Below, piece after piece: positions 1 to 8,558 of a stretch of 32,420 nucleotides of DNA. Position 1 is the stretch's first letter; every line of letters starts with the position of its first letter. The position numbers and the translations under genes were made by a program. The notes beneath the pieces are model-generated. The model worked only from the letters and a program-made list of their open reading frames with translations, was not told the DNA's origin and did no database searches. The DNA is from Alphaproteobacteria bacterium (GTDB lineage: Bacteria > Pseudomonadota > Alphaproteobacteria > Reyranellales > Reyranellaceae), in NCBI GenBank assembly GCA_017307275.1, contig JAFKFK010000056.1:1-32420 (forward strand), in the 5' to 3' direction.

Positions 1-8
1 GCTTCGCC

Positions 9-1505
9 GTGAGTCTCAGCGGCGACGAACTGTTTGCCGCCGGCCGCTTCGACGAGGCGATGGCAGCCTACCGTCAGATCCTCGCCAAGGATCCGGCCGA
101 CGCCGCGGCACGCATGGGGCTCGATGCGATCCTGGAGCGGGCGCGCACCGAGCAGCCCAACGCTCTGCTGCGTGAGCTGCTGTTGCAAGCCTATGCCGAC
201 GACGGCGCCAACTGGGAGGCGGTCGGTTGGGGCGCCGCCAACCAGCTCCTGGTCGGTTGGCCGCAGGACAACGATCTCGCCGTCCTTGCCGCCGATCCGC
301 TGCTGCGCGAATTCCTGAGGAAGTCGCTCAATCGCGATGCCGCCCTGGAGCGGAGGTTGATCGCGCTGCGCCGCGCCGTGGCCGACGCGCTGCTGGCCGC
401 CGAAGCGCCGGGCGAGGCGATCGTGGCGCTGGCCGATGCGCTCGCCGAGCAGGCCTGGCACAACGAATATATCTGGCCCGACGACGCCACGGTGCCGGAC
501 GGCCCGGCCGCCGCGATGTTCCGCCCGTCGGCGACGCCGCGTGCCGACGTCATCGAGGAGCGTCGGCTGGCGGCAGAGATTCCCGAGATCGCACCCATCG
601 TCGATGCCGTGTCGCAGTCGGTGGCGGCGATGTACGAAGCCAATCCCTATCCGCGCTGGACGCATCTTGCGCGCCGGCCGACGGTCGATGTGCGCGCAGC
701 TCTTCTGCACGACTTTCCGCACGCCGCTCCGGTCGATTTCGGCGATGGCCCGCTGCAGGTGCTGATGCCGGGCGCCGGCACCGGCCAGCATCCGCTCACC
801 GTGGCGTCGTCCTATGCCGGGGCGCAGGTCACCGGCGTCGATCTCTCCCGGGCGAGCCTCGCCTACGGCAAGCGCATGGCGAGCCGGCACGGCATCGCAA
901 ACATCGAGTTCCTGCGCGGTGACATTCTCGATCTGGCCAAGCTCGGCCGCACCTTCGACCATGCCGAATGCGTCGGCGTGCTGCACCACATGGCCGATCC
1001 GCGCGCCGGCCTGATGGCTATTTCGTCGGTGCTGCGGCCTGGCGCCTTCCTGCGGCTCGGCCTCTATGGCGAGGGCGCGCGCACCCTGGTGGTGCGGGCG
1101 CGGCGCGATATCGAGGCCGCCAAGTTGCCGGCGACGCTCGATGGCCTGCGCGACTTCCGCCGCAGGGTCATGACCGGCCAGTGGCGACGGCTGCGCGGGC
1201 TCACCGAATGGGAGGACTTCTGGAGTGCCAGCCTGCTGCGCGACCTCTGCTTCCATGTGCAGGAGCATCGTTACACGGTCTCGCGCGTGCGCAGCTTCCT
1301 CGAGGGCAGCGGCCTCAACTTCCTCGGCTTCGAGTTCAATGTCGGTGCCTCGCAGCGTGCCGACGCCGGCGCCGGCCCGCTCGCGCTCTACGCCGCGCGG
1401 TTTCCGAGCGAGCGCACCCTGTCCGATCTCGCGAATTGGGAACAACTCGAACGCGAGAAATCCGGCCTGTTCCCTGGCTACGCCTTCGTCTGCCAGAAAA
1501 TGTAG
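9..1505 (+). CDS. TPR-containing class I SAM-dependent methyltransferase
   Basis: Predicted cytoplasmic methyltransferase of 498 residues; the acceptor substrate is unknown. The N-terminus (about residues 5-40, around GDELFAAGRFDEAMAAYRQI) reads as a tetratricopeptide repeat. An NPYPRW motif sits near residue 214. A Rossmann methyltransferase core follows: motif I VLMPGAGTGQ near residue 250, the acidic ribose-binding end VTGVDLS about 25 residues later, and VGVLHHMADP near residue 322. The assigned start is a GTG only 8 bases from the window edge. No in-frame stop lies upstream, so the true N-terminus may be outside the window. It converges on hemC with a gap of about 15 bases and no clear terminator. 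The methyltransferase call is firm; the role is not. Confidence 0.85.
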   Translation: MSLSGDELFAAGRFDEAMAAYRQILAKDPADAAARMGLDAILERARTEQPNALLRELLLQAYADDGANWEAVGWGAANQLLVGWPQDNDLAVLAADPLLREFLRKSLNRDAALERRLIALRRAVADALLAAEAPGEAIVALADALAEQAWHNEYIWPDDATVPDGPAAAMFRPSATPRADVIEERRLAAEIPEIAPIVDAVSQSVAAMYEANPYPRWTHLARRPTVDVRAALLHDFPHAAPVDFGDGPLQVLMPGAGTGQHPLTVASSYAGAQVTGVDLSRASLAYGKRMASRHGIANIEFLRGDILDLAKLGRTFDHAECVGVLHHMADPRAGLMAISSVLRPGAFLRLGLYGEGARTLVVRARRDIEAAKLPATLDGLRDFRRRVMTGQWRRLRGLTEWEDFWSASLLRDLCFHVQEHRYTVSRVRSFLEGSGLNFLGFEFNVGASQRADAGAGPLALYAARFPSERTLSDLANWEQLEREKSGLFPGYAFVCQKM

Positions 1506-1520
1506 GCCGCGCTCGCGATG

Positions 1521-2447
1521 TCAGGTCGCGAAGAAGTCCGGCCCGCCTTTGCGCTTCAGTTCCTCGCCAGCGTCACGTCCCAGGGCTTCGGCGTCGGCAA
1601 GGGGGCCACGGCGTTCGGTGAAGATCACTTCCGATCCGTCGGGCCGGGCGATGAGGCCGCGCAGATGCAGGCCGTCGCCGGTCAGCACCGCATGGCCGGC
1701 GATCGGCGTGCGGCAGGAACCGTCGAGCACCGCGAGCATCGCATGCTCGGCGCTGACGCAAATCGACGTCGGCTGATGGTCGATCGCCGCCAGCCAGCCG
1801 CGCGTGCGCTGATCGTCGATGCGGGTCTCGATGCAGACCGCCCCCTGACCGACGGCGGGCAGCATCTCGTCTTCCGGGATCGGCGTGCCGACCCTTTCCA
1901 TACCGAGCCGCTTCAGGCCGGCGAGCGCCAGGATCGTCGCCTGCACAGTGCCTGACCGGCATTTGGCCAGCCGGGTCTCGACATTGCCGCGCAAGGTCAC
2001 GATCGCGAGGTCGGGGCGGCGATGCAGCAGCAGGGCGCGGCGGCGGAGCGCCGACGTGCCCACGATCGCGCCCTGGCGCAGGTCGGCGATACGGGCGGCA
2101 TCATTGGCGATCAACACGTCACGTGTATCTTCGCGCGGCAGGAACGCGGAAATGACGAGGCCCGGCGGTTGCGCCGTCGGCATGTCCTTCATGCTGTGGA
2201 CGGCCGCGTCGATGCGGCCGGAGAACATGGCCTCCTCGATTTCCTTCACGAACAGGCCCTTGCCGCCCGCCTCGGAGAGCGGACGGTCCTGGATCGCATC
2301 GCCCGTGGTCTTGATGGCGACGATCTCGACCGCGTCGGGCGCAGCCAGCGCCGGCACGGCCCGCGCCAGAGCGTCGCGGACCAGGCCGGTCTGGGTGAGC
2401 GCGAGCCGGCTGCCGCGCGTGCCGAGCCGGAGAAGGGGAGCCGTCAT
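1521..2447 (-). CDS. hemC: Porphobilinogen deaminase (hydroxymethylbilane synthase)
   Basis: Cytoplasmic enzyme that polymerises four porphobilinogen units into hydroxymethylbilane on the route to haem, sirohaem and cobalamin. The 308-residue length is typical. The N-terminal LRLGTRGSRLALTQT block, VHSMKDMPT near residue 83 and GTSALRRRA near 130 are family hallmarks. The dipyrromethane-cofactor cysteine is visible as Cys245 in LDGSCRTPIAGH. It is divergent from tsaD, with 45 bases between the start codons, an arrangement common in alphaproteobacteria. The ribosome binding site before the ATG is weak. Nothing is missing or broken. Confidence 0.97.
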   Translation of the reverse strand: MTAPLLRLGTRGSRLALTQTGLVRDALARAVPALAAPDAVEIVAIKTTGDAIQDRPLSEAGGKGLFVKEIEEAMFSGRIDAAVHSMKDMPTAQPPGLVISAFLPREDTRDVLIANDAARIADLRQGAIVGTSALRRRALLLHRRPDLAIVTLRGNVETRLAKCRSGTVQATILALAGLKRLGMERVGTPIPEDEMLPAVGQGAVCIETRIDDQRTRGWLAAIDHQPTSICVSAEHAMLAVLDGSCRTPIAGHAVLTGDGLHLRGLIARPDGSEVIFTERRGPLADAEALGRDAGEELKRKGGPDFFAT

Positions 2448-2492
2448 GGCGCTGCTCTAGCGTAAGCAGTCGCGTCATGCCAGAAGACCCGC

Positions 2493-3536
2493 ATGTTGGT
2501 GCTGGGCATCGAAACGAGCTGCGACGAAACGGCCGTCGCCGTGGTCGAGGGGCCGGCCGGGCCGCAACCGGTCGGCAAGATCCTGTCGAACACGGTCTAT
2601 AGCCAGCTTACCGAGCATCGTCGGTTTGGCGGAGTCGTGCCCGAAATCGCCGCGCGTGCCCACCTGGAGCGGATCGACGGGCTGATCGAGCAGGCGCTCG
2701 CCGAGGCGGGCGTGGGCCTCGCCGATCTCGACGGCATCGCCGCGACCGGCGGGCCGGGGCTGATCGGCGGCGTCATGGTCGGTGTGATGACCGGCAAGGC
2801 ACTGGCCTTCGCGCACGACAAGCCCTTCCTGGCGGTCAACCATCTCGAAGGACATGCGCTGTCCGTGCGCCTGACCGAGCCGGTTGAATTTCCTTACCTT
2901 CTGTTGCTCGCCTCAGGCGGCCATTGCCAACTCCTCACCGTGCGTGGCCCCGGCGATTTCACGCGGCTCGGCACGACCATCGACGATGCGGCGGGCGAGT
3001 GCTTCGACAAGACCGCCAAGCTGCTGGGCCTTGGCTTTCCCGGTGGTCCAGCCGTCGAAAAAGCGGCGGCCGGCGGTGACCCCAAGCGTTTTGCCCTGCC
3101 GCGGCCGATGTGGCGCAAGCCCGGCTGCGACTTTTCCTTCTCGGGTCTGAAGACCGCGGTGCGTCAAGCGGCGGAGAAGCTCGACCCTAGCGATCCGCGC
3201 GCCGTTGCCGATCTCTGCGCTTCGTTCCAGCGCACGGTGGGCGATGTCTTTGCCGACCGCTGCACCAATGCGCTGACCCTGGCGCCGATGCCCACGCTCG
3301 TCGTGGCGGGCGGCGTCGCGGCCAACGTCTATCTACGAGGCCGGCTCGAAGAGGTGGCGGCGGCACATGGCGCGAAACTGGTGGCGCCGCCGGTCCGGCT
3401 TTGTACCGACAACGGCGCGATGATCGCCTGGGCCGGCGTCGAAAGGCTGCGGCTCGGCCGTGTCGACGCTCTCGATTTCCGCCCGCGGCCGCGTTGGCCG
3501 CTCGATCCGACCGCGACGACGGCTAAACGTGTGTAG
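2493..3536 (+). CDS. tsaD: tRNA N6-adenosine threonylcarbamoyltransferase
   Basis: Catalytic ATPase-fold subunit of the t6A37 tRNA modification machinery (with TsaB, TsaC and TsaE, not seen here). It transfers threonylcarbamoyl to A37 of ANN-decoding tRNAs in the cytoplasm. The 347-residue protein begins with the family signature LVLGIETSCDETAVAV. The metal-binding HLEGH motif is at residues 117-121, and VVAGGVAANVYLR and CTDNGAMIAWAG occur near the C-terminus. It is the first gene of a tightly spaced plus-strand run, followed after 9 bases by the oxygenase-like gene. The family assignment is essentially certain. Confidence 0.97.
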   Translation: MLVLGIETSCDETAVAVVEGPAGPQPVGKILSNTVYSQLTEHRRFGGVVPEIAARAHLERIDGLIEQALAEAGVGLADLDGIAATGGPGLIGGVMVGVMTGKALAFAHDKPFLAVNHLEGHALSVRLTEPVEFPYLLLLASGGHCQLLTVRGPGDFTRLGTTIDDAAGECFDKTAKLLGLGFPGGPAVEKAAAGGDPKRFALPRPMWRKPGCDFSFSGLKTAVRQAAEKLDPSDPRAVADLCASFQRTVGDVFADRCTNALTLAPMPTLVVAGGVAANVYLRGRLEEVAAAHGAKLVAPPVRLCTDNGAMIAWAGVERLRLGRVDALDFRPRPRWPLDPTATTAKRV

Positions 3537-3545
3537 GATGGGCGC

Positions 3546-4181
3546 ATGAGCAGCTCATCGCTTGCCTTCGAAACGGTCGCCGCGTTCGCTACGCCGATCA
3601 TCGTGGTCGATTTGCCGGACGGCGCACAGCTCAACGCCGCGTTGTTGCCGGTGTTGCTGAAGCGCGAGGCCGAGCGGCCCAGCGAATCCCGCAGCACGCT
3701 CGGCGGCTGGCAATCGTCCCTCGATCTCGACAAGTGGGCCGGCGCGCCGGCGATCAAGCTGCTGGCGATTGCACGCAACATCGCCAACCGCATCACCACG
3801 GATCGGACGGGCAAGCCCGTCGCCATCCTGTGGCAGGCCAATATGTGGGCGAACATCAACCGCAGTGGCCACGGCAACGAGTTTCATTCCCATCCCGGGA
3901 GCTTCTGGTCGGGCGTCTACTACGTCGATGATGGTGGCGTTTCGGCCAATCCGGCCTTGGGCGGAGAACTCGAATTCATGGATCCGCGCGGACCGGCGCC
4001 GGCCATGTATGCGCCGCATCTCGCCTTCGCGCTGCCGGGCGGCCTGTCGGCGGGGACCAACCAGACGTTCGTGCCCAAGGCCGGCCGCCTGGTGATGTTC
4101 CCGGCCTGGCTGCTGCATCAGGTGCGGCCTTATCTCGGTACGGACCGGCGCATCTCCATCGCCTTCAATCTCAGCCTGTGA
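3546..4181 (+). CDS. Putative 2OG-Fe(II) oxygenase, TIGR02466-like
   Basis: A 211-residue protein resembling the TIGR02466 / 2OG-FeII_Oxy_5 group, whose members are predicted non-haem iron, 2-oxoglutarate-dependent oxygenases of unknown substrate. Visible features are STLGGWQSSLDL near residue 50, a likely first metal ligand in NEFHSHPGSFWSGVYYVD (His114/His116), LEFMDPRG at 142-149, and FPAWLLHQVRPY with His191 as the probable second histidine. Arg201/Arg202 in DRRISIAFN could bind the 2OG carboxylate. Its stop overlaps the GTG start of gpsA, so the two are probably co-transcribed and translationally coupled. Residue roles come from family pattern matching; the reaction is unknown. Confidence 0.8.
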   Translation: MSSSSLAFETVAAFATPIIVVDLPDGAQLNAALLPVLLKREAERPSESRSTLGGWQSSLDLDKWAGAPAIKLLAIARNIANRITTDRTGKPVAILWQANMWANINRSGHGNEFHSHPGSFWSGVYYVDDGGVSANPALGGELEFMDPRGPAPAMYAPHLAFALPGGLSAGTNQTFVPKAGRLVMFPAWLLHQVRPYLGTDRRISIAFNLSL

Positions 4182-5167
4182 GGACGTTCGATCATATCGG
4201 CGTCGTGGGTGGCGGTGCCTGGGGCACGGCCCTCGCCTGCCTCGCTCGCCGCGCCGGCCGCAGAGTGACCTTGTGGTCGCGCGATCCGGCTGTTTCGCAA
4301 GGGATTGCACGCGAGCGGCGTAACGAGATCTACCTGCCGGGGCAATCGCTCGATGCGGGTATCGAGGCCGCCACGACCCTCGGTGCCCTAGCGGCCTGCG
4401 ATGCGATCTTGCTCGTTTGCCCCGCACAGGCGTTGCGCGAGGTTGCCCGCAATCTGCCGGGTGCATCACCGGTGGTGATCTGCGCCAAGGGTATCGAAGC
4501 GTCGACCGGCCTGCTGATGCCGGAGGTACTGGCGAGTGTCCTGCCGGACCGAGCGATTGCCATGCTGTCGGGACCGAGTTTTGCGGAAGAGGCGGTGCAG
4601 GGCCTGCCGACCGCCGTCAGCATCGCCACGCACGATGCCGCGCTCGGGCGCGATCTCGCGGGTGCACTGGCCGCCGGTATGTTCCGGCCCTACTGGACGG
4701 ACGATGTCACCGGCGTGTCGCTGGGCGGTGCGGTGAAGAACGTGTTGGCGATTGCTGCCGGCATCGTCGAGGGCCGCGGCCTCGGTCACAACGCTGCCGC
4801 GGCGCTGATCACACGCGGCTTTGCCGAGATGGCGCGGCTCGGCCTCGCCATGGGCGCCAATCTCGAAACGCTCACAGGCCTCAGCGGTCTCGGCGATCTG
4901 GTGCTGACCTGTCACGGTCCGCTGTCGCGCAATCGCTCGCTGGGCGCTGCCCTCGGCAAGGGAACGAGCCTTGCTGCCTACATGGAAGGGCGCCGCCAGG
5001 TTGTCGAAGGCGCGGCGACAGCGCCAGCAGTGCTGGCGCGTGCCGCCAAGTTCGATATCGAGATGCCGATTTGCGCGGCCGTCGATGCTATCCTGCATCA
5101 CGGCGCGGGCCTCGACGAAGCGATCCGCGCCTTGCTGGCGCGTCCATTGCGCCGCGAAGGCGAGTAG
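4178..5167 (+). CDS. gpsA: Glycerol-3-phosphate dehydrogenase [NAD(P)+]
   Basis: Cytoplasmic enzyme that reduces dihydroxyacetone phosphate to sn-glycerol 3-phosphate, the backbone for phospholipids. The 329-residue product has the dinucleotide-binding signature IGVVGGGAWGTALA near the N-terminus, GPSFAEE in the middle and the catalytic-lysine segment GGAVKNVLAIAAGI. GLGDLVLTCHG lies in the C-terminal helical domain. The start is a GTG overlapping the previous gene's TGA, which fits coupled translation. It is followed 9 bases later by the EVE-domain gene. No unusual residues were noticed. Confidence 0.96.
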   Translation: MRTFDHIGVVGGGAWGTALACLARRAGRRVTLWSRDPAVSQGIARERRNEIYLPGQSLDAGIEAATTLGALAACDAILLVCPAQALREVARNLPGASPVVICAKGIEASTGLLMPEVLASVLPDRAIAMLSGPSFAEEAVQGLPTAVSIATHDAALGRDLAGALAAGMFRPYWTDDVTGVSLGGAVKNVLAIAAGIVEGRGLGHNAAAALITRGFAEMARLGLAMGANLETLTGLSGLGDLVLTCHGPLSRNRSLGAALGKGTSLAAYMEGRRQVVEGAATAPAVLARAAKFDIEMPICAAVDAILHHGAGLDEAIRALLARPLRREGE

Positions 5168-5176
5168 GGGGAAACA

Positions 5177-5584
5177 ATGGCGCATTGGCTCATCAAGTCG
5201 GAGCCGTCTGTGTATGGCTGGGAGCAGTTCGTGAAGGAGAAGAAGACCTCCTGGACCGGCGTGCGCAACGCCCAGGCTGCGATCAACCTGAAGGCAATGA
5301 AGGTCGGCGATCGCTGCTTCTTCTATCATTCCAACGAAGGCAAGGAGATCGTGGGCATCGCCGAGGTGGTGAAGACCGCCTATCCCGATCCGACCGACAA
5401 GGAAGGCAAAGCCGTCACTGTCGACGTGAAGGCGGTTGAGCCGGTCAAGACGCCGGTGACGCTCGCGGCCATCAAGGCCGACCCCAGACTCAAGGAGTTT
5501 GGCCTCGTTCGCCAATCGCGTCTTTCGGTCGTGCCGGTGAGCGACGAGCAGTGGAAGATGATTATGAAGATGGCCGCCGCCTAG
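5177..5584 (+). CDS. EVE domain-containing protein
   Basis: Small 135-residue cytoplasmic protein that is essentially a single EVE (PUA-like) domain, the fold shared with thymocyte nuclear protein 1 and related to YTH domains. EVE domains are thought to bind modified bases in DNA or RNA. Diagnostic segments are AHWLIKSEPSVYGWEQF at the start, TSWTGVRNAQAAINLKAMK, and GDRCFFYHSNEGKEIVGIAEV. A purine-rich GGGGGAAAC site just upstream supports the ATG. In alphaproteobacteria this gene commonly accompanies tsaD and gpsA, so a housekeeping role is more likely than a defence role. No fused nuclease or ATPase is present. Confidence 0.9.
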   Translation: MAHWLIKSEPSVYGWEQFVKEKKTSWTGVRNAQAAINLKAMKVGDRCFFYHSNEGKEIVGIAEVVKTAYPDPTDKEGKAVTVDVKAVEPVKTPVTLAAIKADPRLKEFGLVRQSRLSVVPVSDEQWKMIMKMAAA

Positions 5585-5593
5585 CGATCAAAC

Positions 5594-6454
5594 ATGGTCG
5601 ACAACACGCGCGGCATCCTTGCGATGGCGGCGTCGGTGGTGGTCTTCATCTTCAACGATGCGCTGATCAAGCTCGCCGCCGAGTCCATCCCGTCCGTGCA
5701 GGCGATCGGCGTTCGAGGCCTGTTCGCGACCCTGTGGTGCGGCCTCGCCCTGCTGGTGAGCGGCGCCTGGCGCCATCTCCGTATGGCCGTCCATCCGCTG
5801 GTGATGCTGCGCGGCGGCCTGGAGTCGGGGGCGGCGATCTTCTATCTGATCGCGCTGTTCCAGATCCCCTTCGCCATCGCCACGGCGATCAACCTCTCGA
5901 CCCCGCTGGTGCTGACGGTCCTCGCCGTGCTGATCCTCAAGGAGGATGTGCGCTGGCGCCGGTGGACGGCGGTGACGGTCGGCTTCCTGGGCGTCCTGCT
6001 GGTGATCCAGCCGCGGCCCGGCGACATCAATGCCTGGACCTGGCTGGTGCTGCTGGCGACGCTGATCGGCGCCTTCCGCGACATCATCGCCCGCTATCTC
6101 CCGCCGGCGGTGCCAACTCTGGTCGTCTCCTTCACAACGGCGCTGGGTGTCGCTTTCGTCGGTTGCATCTGGGCCTTGTTCGAAGGCTGGCAGCCGATGG
6201 ACTGGCGCGGCCTCGGTTTCATCGTTGCTTCCTCGCTGCTGCTCGCCGTCGGCTACCAGTTCCTTGTGGTCGCGCTGCGTTCGGGCGGCGAGATCTCGGT
6301 CATGGCGTCGTTTCGCTATTCCTCGATCCTGTGGGCGCTGGGCATCGGCTATGTCGTTTGGGGCGAGGTGCCCAATGCGCTCGCCATCGCCGGTATCGTC
6401 GTGATCGTGGGTTCCGGCCTCTACATCCTGCACCGCGAGAGGGTGCGGCACTGA
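5594..6454 (+). CDS. DMT superfamily permease (EamA type)
   Basis: Inner-membrane transporter of 286 residues with about ten hydrophobic segments arranged as two EamA repeats. The first repeat starts at GILAMAASVVVFIFNDALIK and contains the typical end-of-repeat phrase LILKEDVRWRRW. The second starts near WTWLVLLATLIGAFRDI and ends in VVWGEVPNALAIAGIVVIV. Family members export or import metabolites such as amino acids or drugs; the substrate cannot be told from sequence. It starts 9 bases after the EVE gene with only a weak ribosome binding site and is probably the last gene of the tsaD run. It converges on the LysR gene. Confidence 0.9.
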   Translation: MVDNTRGILAMAASVVVFIFNDALIKLAAESIPSVQAIGVRGLFATLWCGLALLVSGAWRHLRMAVHPLVMLRGGLESGAAIFYLIALFQIPFAIATAINLSTPLVLTVLAVLILKEDVRWRRWTAVTVGFLGVLLVIQPRPGDINAWTWLVLLATLIGAFRDIIARYLPPAVPTLVVSFTTALGVAFVGCIWALFEGWQPMDWRGLGFIVASSLLLAVGYQFLVVALRSGGEISVMASFRYSSILWALGIGYVVWGEVPNALAIAGIVVIVGSGLYILHRERVRH

Positions 6455-6460
6455 ACGGCA

Positions 6461-7450
6461 TTACCGGGCATCGACTGCTTTCGTCGATGTTCTCTGTCGG
6501 AGCGGGCTGACGAGCCGGCCGGGCCACTCACCTTCGTCGACCAGCTCCTGCGTGGTGCTGAGGATCAGCGACTCCATCGCGGTCATCGCACTGGTCGCGG
6601 GGATATTCTCCAGGCGGCAGAGATAGACGGTTCGCACCGGCTTGGGCTGTACCAGCCGCGTGGCGGAGACGCGCCGTTCGGTAATGGCATCGACGACCGA
6701 AGGATAGGAGAGAATGGTGTGGCCGAGCCCGTTGCCCGCGATGGCGATGAGCTGTGGGATCGAATCGACATCGGCCAGCACATTCAATCTCACCTGCGCC
6801 TGCTGGGCGTAGCGTTCGATCACCTGGCGCAGGCTGTTCTGCGGCGAGGGCAGCATCAGCGGGATATCGGCCAGGTCGGCGAATCTGATGCGCCGAGCTT
6901 CGAGGGCGCCTGTCTTGCGATGCCCAGTCGGCGGCGGGCCGATCAGAACCAGTTCCTCTTCGACGAGACCGCGGTAGCGCAGGCCGCTGCTCTTGTCCCG
7001 CAGGAAGGTCATGCCGAGGTCGATGGTTCGGCCGACAAGCTGGCTTGGCACATGACCGGTCGACGTCTCGACGATCTGCAAGTGCAGGCGAGGCCATTGC
7101 CGTATGACGTCGCGCACCAGGCGGGGCGTCAGGGCCATCCCGATGGATTGCGGCATGCCGATCGCGATTGACCCCACCGGTTCGGAGGCTCCTTCGCGCA
7201 CGTCCTCGCAGGCAAAGCGAAGCTTCTCGAGCACGTCGCGGCTGTGAGCGAGGAAGCGCTGACCCGCCGACGTGGCGACGACGCCCCGGGACGATCGCTC
7301 GAGAAGCTTCACGCCCAGCTCGGCTTCCATCCGCTTGAGATGGAGGCTGAGCGCCGGTTGCGCGATGTGCAGCTCGGTGGCGGCCCGGGAGATCGATCCG
7401 GTCGTCACCATCGCAACGAAATAGCGCAGGCTTCGGACGTCGATGGCCAC
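6461..7450 (-). CDS. LysR-family transcriptional regulator
   Basis: A 329-residue DNA-binding regulator. The N-terminal winged helix-turn-helix is clear (RSLRYFVAMVTTGSISRAA, then LHIAQPALSLHLKRMEAELG), followed by a periplasmic-binding-protein-like effector domain. The start is a GTG with an AAGG about 10 bases upstream. It is divergent from the Bug receptor, CoA-transferase and crotonase genes and, by the usual LysR arrangement, probably controls them and itself in response to the organic acid they handle. A candidate operator lies 18-34 bases upstream of its start codon. The regulatory target is inferred from position. Confidence 0.93.
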   Translation of the reverse strand: MAIDVRSLRYFVAMVTTGSISRAATELHIAQPALSLHLKRMEAELGVKLLERSSRGVVATSAGQRFLAHSRDVLEKLRFACEDVREGASEPVGSIAIGMPQSIGMALTPRLVRDVIRQWPRLHLQIVETSTGHVPSQLVGRTIDLGMTFLRDKSSGLRYRGLVEEELVLIGPPPTGHRKTGALEARRIRFADLADIPLMLPSPQNSLRQVIERYAQQAQVRLNVLADVDSIPQLIAIAGNGLGHTILSYPSVVDAITERRVSATRLVQPKPVRTVYLCRLENIPATSAMTAMESLILSTTQELVDEGEWPGRLVSPLRQRTSTKAVDAR

Positions 7451-7467
7451 GACAGCAGACCTTGGAA

Positions 7468-7484
7468 CATATCAAAACGTTATG
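7468..7484. promoter_or_regulatory. Candidate LysR operator (T-N11-A palindrome)
   Basis: Perfect inverted repeat CATA-N9-TATG between the divergent LysR and Bug genes. It contains the T-N11-A core typical of LysR-type operators and is AT-rich against a GC-rich background. A second, looser symmetry, ATCC-N12-GGAT, lies at 7491-7510 nearer the Bug gene. Recognition by this LysR protein is inference. Confidence 0.5.
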
Positions 7485-7581
7485 GCCTGTATCCTAAGAC
7501 TGTATTGGATCAATGGCGACCAGTTCCGGATTCTCCGCGCCGCCTCGACGATTCCAGCCTCGGGGCGAGGGAGGAAAAATC

Positions 7582-8556
7582 ATGGTTAAACGTCGCACCG
7601 TCCTCGCAGGCGTCGCTGCTTCTGCATTTGCCCGGCCGGCCCTGGCGTCTTCGTGGCCCACCAAGCCTGTCCGTATCGTCGTCCCCTTTCCGGCAGGCGG
7701 TCCGACGGATTTCATCGTCCGCCTGCTGACGACCAAGCTGTCGGAAATTCTGGGGCAGACGGTGCTGGTCGAGAATCGCGCCGGTGCGAGCGGCTATCTT
7801 GGCAACCAGGTGGTCGTCGACGGACCGGCCGATGGCTACACGCTGGTGCACAACACGGTCGGTGTGCAGGCGATCAATCCGCTGATGTATCCCGACTCGC
7901 GTTTCAATCCGCAGCGCGACCTGGTCGGCGTCGCCACGACAGCCACGATGCCCAACGTGCTGGTCGTCAATCCGGCGAAGGTCGACGTGAAGTCTCTGAA
8001 GGAGCTGGTCGAACTCGGCCGGATGGAACCCAACAAGCTGAGCTGCGCCAACTTCGGCAACGGCACGTCGGCACACATCTACGGCTCGTTGCTGCAGAAG
8101 GTCGGCGGCTTCAAGGCGACCGAAGTTTCCTATCGCGGCAGTGCCCAGGCATTGAACGATGTGGTCGGCGGGCAAGTCGATTTCCTGTTCGACAACATGA
8201 CCACCTGCGTGAGCTTCGTTCAGTCGGGCAAGCTGCGCGGGCTGGCCATCACTGCGCCGACCCGGTCCACGCTGCTGCCGGAGGTGCCCACCATGGCCGA
8301 GGCGGGGCTGCCGGCTGTCGATCTCAAGTTCTGGTTCGCGCTGCTCGCCCCTGTGCGCACGCCTCCCGAGGTGATCGTCCGCTTGCAGGATGCGGTCGGC
8401 AAGGCGATGGCCGATCCGGCCTATGCTGCCGCGTTGCGGGCACGCGGTGCCGAGCCGCTGGTGACGCCACCTGCGGAGTTGGCCGCTTTCCTGACAAGCG
8501 ACTCGAAGCGGTGGGCGGATGCTGCCCGGGAGATCGGCGTCAAGCCGCAGGAGTGA
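7582..8556 (+). CDS. Bug/TctC-family periplasmic solute-binding protein
   Basis: Predicted periplasmic receptor of 324 residues from the Bug family, which binds carboxylates and related small molecules for tripartite tricarboxylate transporters. The ATG at 7582 is chosen over an in-frame ATG at 7513: a strong GAGGGAGGAA site sits just upstream, and the product then begins with a signal peptide (MVKRRTVLAGVAASAFARPALA) whose RR pair looks Tat-like. The mature part opens with WPTKPVRIVVPFPAGGPTD, the family hallmark. No tctA or tctB membrane genes lie nearby, so it may use a permease encoded elsewhere. It heads the module with a CoA-transferase and a crotonase. Confidence 0.92.
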   Translation: MVKRRTVLAGVAASAFARPALASSWPTKPVRIVVPFPAGGPTDFIVRLLTTKLSEILGQTVLVENRAGASGYLGNQVVVDGPADGYTLVHNTVGVQAINPLMYPDSRFNPQRDLVGVATTATMPNVLVVNPAKVDVKSLKELVELGRMEPNKLSCANFGNGTSAHIYGSLLQKVGGFKATEVSYRGSAQALNDVVGGQVDFLFDNMTTCVSFVQSGKLRGLAITAPTRSTLLPEVPTMAEAGLPAVDLKFWFALLAPVRTPPEVIVRLQDAVGKAMADPAYAAALRARGAEPLVTPPAELAAFLTSDSKRWADAAREIGVKPQE

Positions 8557-8558
8557 CG

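Noticed and set aside
5177..5584. EVE-domain gene as part of an anti-phage defence system.
   Set aside because: There is no restriction nuclease, McrB-like ATPase or other defence gene nearby, and the tsaD/gpsA context is a common housekeeping one.
7653..8558. Long N-terminal extension of the CoA-transferase across the Bug gene.
   Set aside because: It is an out-of-frame reading of the receptor gene; the enzyme's conserved N-terminus begins at the GTG or ATG near 8559-8565 with an AGGAG upstream.
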